Positions 5,723 through 10,076 of a stretch of 10,076 bases of DNA are shown piece by piece. The DNA comes from Baffinella frigidus. Lineage: Eukaryota > Cryptophyceae > Cryptomonadales > Baffinellaceae. The first letter of the stretch is position 1. Every line of letters starts with the position of its first letter. Location of the stretch: contig MU647036.1 in assembly GCA_026770585.1 (NCBI GenBank), positions 202,077 to 212,152 of the forward strand. The letters are read 5' to 3'. A model generated the notes under the pieces. That model saw only the letters and a list, made by a program, of their open reading frames with translations, did no database searches and was not told the origin of the DNA. Made by a program: the position numbers and the translations under genes.

Positions 5723-5973
5723 CAGGGTTTGGGGTTTGGGGTTTAGGTTTTGGGGTTTGGGGGTTGGGGTTTAGGGTTTAGGGTTTAGGGTTTAGGGTTT
5801 AGGGTTTGGGGTTTAGGGGTTAGGGGTTAGGGTTTAGGATTTGAGGTTTAGGGTGTAGGGTTGAAGGTTAAGGGTTTAGGGTTTAGGTTTTAGGGTTTAG
5901 GGTTTAGGGTTTAGGGTTTAGGGTTTAGGGTTTAGGGTTTAGGGTTTAGGGTTTAGGGTTTAGGGTCTAGGTT
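5721..5973 (+). repeat. Interstitial telomere-type tract, TTTAGGG on plus strand
   Basis: About 35 units. TTTGGGG and other variants dominate at the left (5727-5770), then come perfect TTTAGGG units, a degenerate stretch (5815-5880), and about 12 perfect units to 5967. Isolated TTTAGGG motifs continue to 6035. Orientation is opposite to the 300-457 tract. Confidence 0.9.
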
Positions 5974-6075
5974 CTGCCGTGCATGGGGATGAGTGTTGAG
6001 GCTTTAGGGTTTCGGGGTGCAGGTTAGGGTTTAGGGGGGGGTGGGGCAGGAAGGGAGAGGAAAATTCCCGCTTGG

Positions 6076-6244
6076 CTAGAGCGCTGTGCAGAGAAGTTGG
6101 CCACCGGAAAATGGGGAAATTGGAGCCATTTTGTCAACTTTTGAGAAATTCTTGGTAATGAATTGTACTAAATTTCTCAAAAGTTGACAAAATGGTTCCA
6201 ATTTCTCATTTTTTCGTGGCCAACTTCTCTGCACAGCGCTCTAG
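6076..6244. repeat. 169-bp AT-rich foldback element with CTAG ends
   Basis: The outer 29 bases (CTAGAGCGCTGTGCAGAGAA onward, 6076-6104) are a perfect complement of 6216-6244. The stem continues with few mismatches through CCATTTTGTCAACTTTTGAG to a loop of about 20 bases, about 75 bp of stem in all. It contains an inverted GTCAACTT pair (6133, 6181). It is a MITE-like element with no coding content. Confidence 0.9.
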
Positions 6245-6253
6245 GACCCAAGA

Positions 6254-6300
6254 ACGCCAAGTCACAGACCAGACCTAACCACGCCAGGTCACACATCAGA
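6254..6300 (+). repeat. 20-bp direct duplication
   Basis: ACGCCAAGTCACAGACCAGA (6254-6273) is repeated as ACGCCAGGTCACACATCAGA (6281-6300), period 27 bp. Confidence 0.65.
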
Positions 6301-6323
6301 ATTCGAGGTTGAGGCTTTCGTGT

Positions 6324-6452
6324 GGAAACTATTTTAATTTAAAAAACTTCGGTAATAAAATTTACTACACAGAACGATCTTTACTATTATTATTAAAGCA
6401 AACGTGTAGTAATTTTCAATGGAATCCAGTTTTTAAAATTAAAAGAGTTTTC
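6324..6452 (+). mobile_element. 129-bp AT-rich MITE, copy 1
   Basis: The ends GGAAACTATTTTAATTTAAA and TTAAAAGAGTTTTC are imperfect inverted repeats of about 24 bp. An inner inverted pair (TTTACTACACA and GTGTAGTAATTTT) lies inside. The element at 8545-8673 has the same length and the same motifs at matching positions (ATCTTT, GTGTAGTA, TTTTCAATG). It is non-coding, and no target duplication is evident. Confidence 0.75.
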
Positions 6453-6554
6453 ACCTTAGCTCCTCCTATCAAAAATGTCTCCTGGTACAACTGAACCAGT
6501 ATTGCTGGTTCCAGCAGATGCACACTGTCCAAGTCCAAGACCCACACGAGAATG
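6453..6554. other. Unassigned AT-balanced sequence
   Basis: No gene seen. It includes a small hairpin of AACCAG and CTGGTT (about 6494-6512). Confidence 0.4.
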
Positions 6555-6636
6555 CTAGAGGGGCCTATTTAAAACCGGTGTGCTTTCAAAAGTGGGCATT
6601 TGTGTAGTAACTCTCGTTGATTGGTCACGTAACTAG
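6555..6636 (+). mobile_element. CTAG-ended TTGGTCACGT element, single unit
   Basis: It starts CTAGA, then GGCCTATTTAAAAC, TGTGTAGTAACTCTC and TTGGTCACGTAACTAG. The same order of motifs (CTAGA, ATTTTAAAAC, TGTGTAGTAATTTTC, TTGGTCACGTATCTAG) occurs in the left half of the inverted dimer at 8965-9153. This 82-bp stretch therefore looks like one monomer of that family. Confidence 0.6.
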
Positions 6637-6866
6637 CCATATATTGGCCAGGCACGAGGTTGGAACACCCTATCCTGGTACAAAGTTTGATAGACTCAGG
6701 GTTGGCAGGCTCAACGGATGGGAGGCGACACGCGAGAGCAGAAGATGCTCTAGAGAGTCACCTACCCAGAGTCATGTACCACCAAGTATACACCGTATAC
6801 GAAGATTCAACCCCCACATGTAAATAGGTTTCTGCAGCATTCTCAAGTGGTAACTCCGAGGGCCCC
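6637..6866. other. Unassigned sequence
   Basis: No supportable gene. One short open frame (6617-6823) covers most of it but begins inside the repeat element and has no recognisable features. Confidence 0.4.
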
Positions 6867-6950
6867 GCAGGGATGTCACGCTGACGACGCGCAGCACACC
6901 CTCGAGGGTGTGCGAGAGGGTGTGAGAGGGTGTGCGAGAGGGTGTGATGC
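6867..6950 (-). repeat. GC-rich foldback element, family B, copy 6
   Basis: Minus-oriented core: CACACCCTCGAGGGTGTG then GAGAGGGTGTG units, preceded by GCAGGGATGTCACGCTGACG. It has a one-base insertion in the arm (GTCACGC for GTCGC) and GCGCAGCACACC for GCGCATCACACC. The far arm is reduced to GATGC. Confidence 0.8.
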
Positions 6951-6990
6951 AGCCACGAAGAGGGCATCGTCACGGTGTCTGCGCCTGCCT

Positions 6991-7138
6991 CCACACGGTG
7001 GACTACGGACCTTTCAACAAAAGTCAACTTGCCCAGAGATAATTAACTTCAAGGATTTTCTGTTGAAAATTTGGTCACGTACCACCCCAGAACCCGGCCC
7101 CAAATTCAAATCCGAAACCCTCGAAGCCCACCGTGTGG
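6991..7138 (+). mobile_element. MITE-like element with CCACACGGTGG ends, copy 2
   Basis: CCACACGGTGG (6991-7001) and CCACCGTGTGG (7128-7138) are perfect 11-bp terminal inverted repeats. It is homologous in reverse orientation to 84-223, sharing GACTACGGACCTTTCA, AAAAGTCAACTT, AAATTTGGTCACGT and AGGCCCACCGTGTG-type ends. Its right end touches the telomere-type tract directly. Confidence 0.75.
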
Positions 7139-7286
7139 TAGGGTTTAGGGTTTAGGGTTTAGGGTTTAGGGTTTAGGGTTTAGGGTTTGGGGGTTAGGGT
7201 TTAGGGTTAAGGGTTAAGGGTTTAGGGTTTGGAGGTTAGGGTTTAGGGTTTGGGGTTTGGGGTTTGGGGTTTGGGGTTTGGGGTTT
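7139..7286 (+). repeat. Interstitial telomere-type tract ending in TTTGGGG units
   Basis: About seven perfect TTTAGGG units come first, then mixed variants (TTAGGG, TTAAGGG), and finally five perfect tandem TTTGGGG units (7249-7283). It starts exactly at the end of the MITE at 6991-7138. Confidence 0.9.
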
Positions 7287-8146
7287 ACCAAATGAGAGAG
7301 AGAGGACGCGCGATGGTGCTGCTAGCAAGAAACCAGATGCTGCTTCTTCGCTGCAGAGTCTACCACTTAGCAGCCATCGGGGGCTTCACAGATACAGCCC
7401 GTCTAAACCCGAAACCCGAAACCCGAAACTGGGAGGTACCTGGTGGTAGATGCGGACTCCCTTCCACTTAGCAGCCACCGAACAGCCTACGCGCCGAAAT
7501 CATGCGACGACGGAAACGTATTGAACTTATGCGGAGAGAGAGAGTTCTTTATTGACGACCAATCGGTCCGGATCCACCACATCATGGCTCAGATGATTCA
7601 GTGGACCGGCCCCGCGCCACGGGAGTTTGATTTCCCTTTTCCATGTAGCCTTAAATCTACCTTCCTAACTTATGCGGATGCCTCTGGAGTTTGCTCCGTG
7701 CATTCGGGTAATGCAGAATCACTGGGGGCTTCACGGATACAGTCCATCTAAACGATTTGTACTAGAATCTTTTCCATTGCCCTAGAACCTAACCGGAATT
7801 TCGCCTTGAATTCAAGGTGAAAAGGTCCTCGGTCGCTGCTAAGTGGCTAAGGCCAGTCCAAGTGTTTCCTGTTGAGGGTTGCACGCACCATACAAGAGAG
7901 ATTGTGGTCTTGGAATGAAGATGCGCGATAGAGGTTGAGGGGTTAGGGGCCCATAAGTAATAATCCACGGGACCCTACGGCAGGCAATACCGCAGGGACA
8001 TACGGGGGTTCCTACGGATAAGGTCACGGAAAGTCCGTCAGAATCGGGCCGAAACTCCCTGGTGTGGGGCCGTTGAGGGTACCAAAGGGTTTCGGAGGCT
8101 GACTCGAAGAAGATGCGGACCTGGCTCCAGTTAGCCAATCACCCTT
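7287..8146. other. Stretch without a recognisable gene; scattered duplicated segments
   Basis: Two open frames of about 100 codons (7443-7751 plus, 7839-8138 minus) show no family resemblance or clear codon bias, so I do not call them genes. Small duplications: a 30-base segment from GGGGGCTTCACAGATACAG (7379-7408) recurs at 7724-7753 with three differences; CCACTTAGCAGC occurs at 7363 and 7464 and inverted at 7835; 7287-7318 (ACCAAATGAGAGAG through GACGCGCGAT) recurs at 8248-8277. A CCTTGAATTCAAGG palindrome is at 7804-7817. This could be decayed mobile or duplicated gene sequence. Confidence 0.5.
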
Positions 8147-8224
8147 GCTGACGACGCGCATCACACCCTCTCGAACACCCTCTCACACCCTCTCGCACAC
8201 CCTCGAGGGTGTGATGCGCGTCGA
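8147..8224 (+). repeat. GC-rich foldback element, family B, copy 7
   Basis: The left arm GCTGACGACGCGCATCACAC, the core (one change, TCGAACACCC) and the right arm GAGGGTGTGATGCGCGTCG are present. The arm tips beyond CGTCG are lost on the right. Confidence 0.85.
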
Positions 8225-8476
8225 AGCCACCAAATTCTCTCTCACGCACCAAACGAGAGAGAAGACGCGCGATTGTGTGCTCCCTTCCCAGCGGTGGCGA
8301 CCAAGTCCCCTGCAAGTGAAGGACGATTCTTAAGTTGACACCACTCAGAACACCACGGATAACCATCTAAAGTCAATTATTGGATTGTTTCGTAGGAAAC
8401 ACGCCCAAAGCCAGTAATTGTTGGTCACGTTACACCGGATATCTGGGGCTGCGGTTCTTCGTAGTGTCCCAAGTGG

Positions 8477-8537
8477 TCTGGATGCGCGGTACAAATCCGT
8501 CAACTTGAGCGCGGAAAAGAGCGCCGTCTCGCCAAAT
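8477..8537 (+). repeat. 61-bp direct repeat, left copy
   Basis: The 61 bases TCTGGATGCGCGGTACAAAT through CGTCTCGCCAAAT recur at 8708-8768 with one substitution. The 129-bp MITE copy 2 lies between the two. A diverged third copy lies around 9921-9980. Confidence 0.9.
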
Positions 8538-8544
8538 TTCTTAG

Positions 8545-8673
8545 GAAAACGGGTTTGATTTAAAACTCCAGGGCAATGCAATTTACTACACAGCATGATC
8601 TTTGTTAGTAATATTGAAGCATTCGTGTAGTACTTTTCAATGATTCCTAACGTTTTATATTAAAACCGTTTTC
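8545..8673 (+). mobile_element. 129-bp AT-rich MITE, copy 2
   Basis: GAAAACGGGTTTGATTTAAA and TTTTATATTAAAACCGTTTTC-type ends form inverted repeats of about 21 bp with several mismatches. The inner pair is TTTACTACACA and TGTAGTACTTTTC. Same length and layout as 6324-6452. TTA occurs just outside both ends, a possible 3-bp target duplication. Confidence 0.75.
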
Positions 8674-8694
8674 TTATGAAATTGACGGACGGTT

Positions 8695-8740
8695 CTAAAG
8701 TTGACATTCTGGATGCGCGGTACAAATCCGTCAACTTTAG
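8695..8740. repeat. GTCAACTT hairpin module
   Basis: CTAAAGTTGAC (8695-8705) and GTCAACTTTAG (8730-8740) are perfect 11-bp inverted repeats. The AAGTTGAC to GTCAACTT span is 40 bp, identical in size to the module at 9912-9951, with which it shares GGTACA and ATCC in the loop. It overlaps the 61-bp direct repeat. Confidence 0.8.
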
Positions 8741-8768
8741 CGCGGAAAAGAGCGCCGTCTCGCCAAAT
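8708..8768 (+). repeat. 61-bp direct repeat, right copy
   Basis: 60 of 61 bases are identical to 8477-8537 (offset 231 bp). On the minus strand both copies give the same peptide string in short open frames (GETALFSALKLTDLYRASR), which only reflects the DNA repeat. Confidence 0.9.
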
Positions 8769-8954
8769 GTCATCTCGGAACATACCAGAATCTGTCCACA
8801 TAAAAAAAAAACGTTAGATAACATCATTGTATGCCTAAAATAGCACATATACCCTTATCTTCGGCGTCGGAAGCCTAAGATAGCGGGACAGAATCTGTCG
8901 TGTCCCGAAATTAAATTGGTAAGACTGAATCAGTCTGCGCGCCCTTGCCAGCGG
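8769..8954. other. Unassigned sequence
   Basis: No gene or clear repeat. CTAAGATAGCGGGACAGAATC resembles TCTGTCGTGTCCCG nearby and may form a weak hairpin (about 8875-8910). Confidence 0.35.
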
Positions 8955-9163
8955 CCACTCGAGACTAGAAATGGGACCATTTTAAAACAGAGCTTCTTTT
9001 ACAACTGAAGAAAAAAAAGATGTGTAGTAATTTTCACACAAATAAGGGCGTTTGGTCACGTATCTAGGGGAATTCCCCTAGATACGTGACCAAGCCTGCC
9101 CGTGACTGGTACTAAATTTAACAACCCCGCATTTAAAATGGTCCCATTTCTAGCCTCCAGTGG
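8955..9163. mobile_element. Inverted dimer of CTAG-ended TTGGTCACGT element
   Basis: The ends CTAGAAATGGGACCATTTTA (from 8965) and its complement (to 9153) are perfect over 22 bp; the outer 10 bp (8955, 9163) pair with two mismatches. Two half units, 8965-9067 and 9078-9153, each run from CTAGAAATGG to TTGGTCACGTATCTAG and meet head to head across GGGGAATTCCCC. The halves share ends but have different interiors. The left half matches the monomer at 6555-6636. Confidence 0.75.
9052..9093. repeat. 42-bp perfect palindrome
   Basis: TTGGTCACGTATCTAGGGGAA is followed by its exact complement with no spacer, centred on an EcoRI-type GAATTC at 9070-9075. It is the junction of the inverted dimer. Confidence 0.95.
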
Positions 9164-9220
9164 GGCCACCAAGTCTCCGGATTCCTCCAGGAGGATCCGT
9201 TTGTTTGTGCTTTCAATACT

Positions 9221-9354
9221 TATCCCTTAAGTGGCCAATAGGCTCCTACGCCCTACGGTAGGGCCCTAGGACCTGCCTAGGGCGAGTTAGGGTGAATATT
9301 GTTAGGGTGAATATTCACCCTATGAATATTCGCCCTGTGGGCACTTAAGGGATA
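9221..9354 (+). mobile_element. TATCCC-ended small element, copy 2
   Basis: The ends TATCCCTTAAGTG (9221-9233) and CACTTAAGGGATA (9342-9354) are perfect 13-bp inverted repeats. The left 60 bp match 5247-5306. The interior holds the perfect palindrome TAGGGTGAATATTCACCCTA (9303-9322) with further GGGTGAATATT copies on both sides. Confidence 0.8.
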
Positions 9355-9536
9355 GGACGTGACTTGTGTCAAGTCACTCCGGCTATGCCTACGTGGGGTT
9401 TATCCCCAGAGTCTCCTACATTCGGAGGTCAAAACTAAATCGGAATCTGATCGGAATCTGGTTTCCCTTCGCAGTCGCCATCTCATATGGAAATCGGAAT
9501 CTGGTTCGGAATCAGAGTGGCCGCAAAAATCCGCCA
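9355..9536. other. Unassigned sequence with CGGAATC repeats
   Basis: No supportable gene. ATCGGAATCTG occurs repeatedly (about 9439-9512). GTGTCAAGTCACTC at 9366 matches a motif that follows the sister element at 5393. Confidence 0.4.
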
Positions 9537-9724
9537 CCGGACTGAAGAAACTACGGGTAAAGGTAGGTTGTAGATCCGATTTGTACTAGGCACGTCCGGT
9601 TTGTACCAGGAATGTTCTCCATGTCCGCATTAAAAAGGCGTAAAAGTGCAACTGTAAGGCTTTTTCCTGTCACAAACCGGACGTGCCCTACAATCTACTT
9701 TTACCCGTAGTAAACTCAGTCCGG
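9537..9724. repeat. 188-bp foldback element
   Basis: The outer arms CCGGACTGA (9537-9545) and TCAGTCCGG (9716-9724), then ACTACGGGTAAA (9550-9561) and TTTACCCGTAGT (9700-9711), then GGCACGTCCGGTTTGT (9589-9604) and its complement (9672-9687) form one nested inverted repeat with a loop of about 67 bases. It is non-coding and MITE-like. Confidence 0.85.
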
Positions 9725-9741
9725 GCGCGGACTGTAGTAAT

Positions 9742-9783
9742 GGTAAAAGTTGACAATTCTGTCCCGGACCGTCAACTTTTGCC
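9742..9783. repeat. GTCAACTT hairpin
   Basis: GGTAAAAGTTGAC (9742-9754) pairs with GTCAACTTTTGCC (9771-9783), allowing one wobble, around a 16-base loop. Confidence 0.8.
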
Positions 9784-9911
9784 AATTGTTCATTATTTCT
9801 GCGGTCAACTTCTCCGCACACCGCCAATTTCCGGAAACCAAAACGTACTTCCCGAACGCAACCGAAAGGGGGGAGACCCACCTCTGCTTCCCTCGGATTG
9901 AGACTATTCTC

Positions 9912-9951
9912 AAGTTGACACGCTGGCTTCACGGTACACATCCGTCAACTT
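9912..9951. repeat. GTCAACTT hairpin module, second copy
   Basis: AAGTTGAC (9912-9919) and GTCAACTT (9944-9951) lie 40 bp end to end, as in the module at 8698-8737. The loop shares GGTACA and CATCC, and the downstream GAGCGGGAAAGAG resembles AGCGCGGAAAAGAG of the 61-bp repeats. Confidence 0.75.
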
Positions 9952-10030
9952 TGGAGCGGGAAAGAGCCCGGGCCCACCAAATCGGTGCGCCCAAATAGAC
10001 TGTGGGAAAGAGCTGGGAGACTGGGAGACT

Positions 10031-10076
10031 GAGAGAGAGAGAGGGACTGAGAGAGCGAGAAAGAGAGAGAGAGAGA
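10031..10076 (+). repeat. GA-rich microsatellite at window end
   Basis: Interrupted GAGAGA runs with GGGACTGAGAGAGCGAGAAAG between them, continuing to the last base of the window. Confidence 0.85.

Noticed and set aside
7443-7751. 102-codon plus-strand frame, including a TYADAS string like RNase H-type TDAS
   Set aside because: A single short resemblance with no other reverse transcriptase or RNase H motif, no codon bias, and an overlap with local duplications.
7839-8138. 99-codon minus-strand frame
   Set aside because: No family resemblance, promoter, bias or conserved motif; the length is compatible with chance.
571-8224. Family B repeats as a CRISPR array
   Set aside because: The copies are dispersed over 7.6 kb in both orientations, have internal tandem structure and no regular unique spacers; the genome looks eukaryotic.
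8345-8848. Two minus-strand frames sharing GETALFSALKLTDLYRASR
   Set aside because: The shared peptide is explained by the 61-bp DNA direct repeat and the frames have no other similarity.
1-10076. tRNA, rRNA or snRNA genes
   Set aside because: I looked for tRNA-like A/B-box arrangements and conserved rRNA or snRNA strings and recognised none; a covariance-model scan would be decisive.

Overview
The window looks like nuclear DNA of a eukaryote, most likely an alga or another plant-lineage protist. It holds three tracts of plant-type telomere repeat (TTTAGGG/CCCTAAA), one GC-rich gene with strong G/C bias at third codon positions, polyadenylation-like signals after that gene, and otherwise a dense mosaic of small non-coding repeats. 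A repeat-rich green alga (prasinophyte type) would fit, but nothing here fixes the species.

Layout. 1-800: a 140-bp MITE-like element, a CCCTAAA tract, a GC-rich foldback element inside a long direct repeat, then a cluster of small hairpins. 841-2232: the only convincing gene. It encodes a protein of about 463 residues with an OTU-like (cysteine protease/deubiquitinase-like) region followed by a PIN-type nuclease region that lacks its final acidic motif. 2244-2291: near-palindrome and poly(A) signals. 2292-3640: no recognisable gene, short duplications. 3642-4430: a nearly unbroken chain of hairpins and foldback elements of two families. 4431-5250: low-complexity and repeat DNA, including a third copy of the second foldback family and a 28-bp minisatellite. 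5247-5722: a TATCCC-ended element, two palindromes and another foldback element inside a long direct repeat. 5721-5973: a TTTAGGG tract. 6076-6636: a 169-bp AT-rich foldback, a 129-bp MITE and a CTAG-ended element. 6867-7286: a foldback, a second copy of the first MITE in the opposite orientation, and a third telomere-type tract ending in TTTGGGG units. 7287-8146: no recognisable gene. 8147-9724: MITEs, inverted dimers and palindromes of families seen further left. 9725-10076: further GTCAACTT hairpins and a GA microsatellite.

There is no operon and no visible set of cooperating genes. Most of the window is non-autonomous mobile or hairpin-forming DNA of at least eight families, with no transposase visible. 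The most notable points are the OTU-like plus PIN architecture, foldback elements sitting inside 70-80 bp direct repeats at two unrelated places, an element family with shared CTAG ends and a TTGGTCACGT motif that has produced a 42-bp perfect palindrome, and the 8-mer GTCAACTT occurring 13 times, mostly in inverted pairs. All family and domain calls were made by eye, without database or structure searches.
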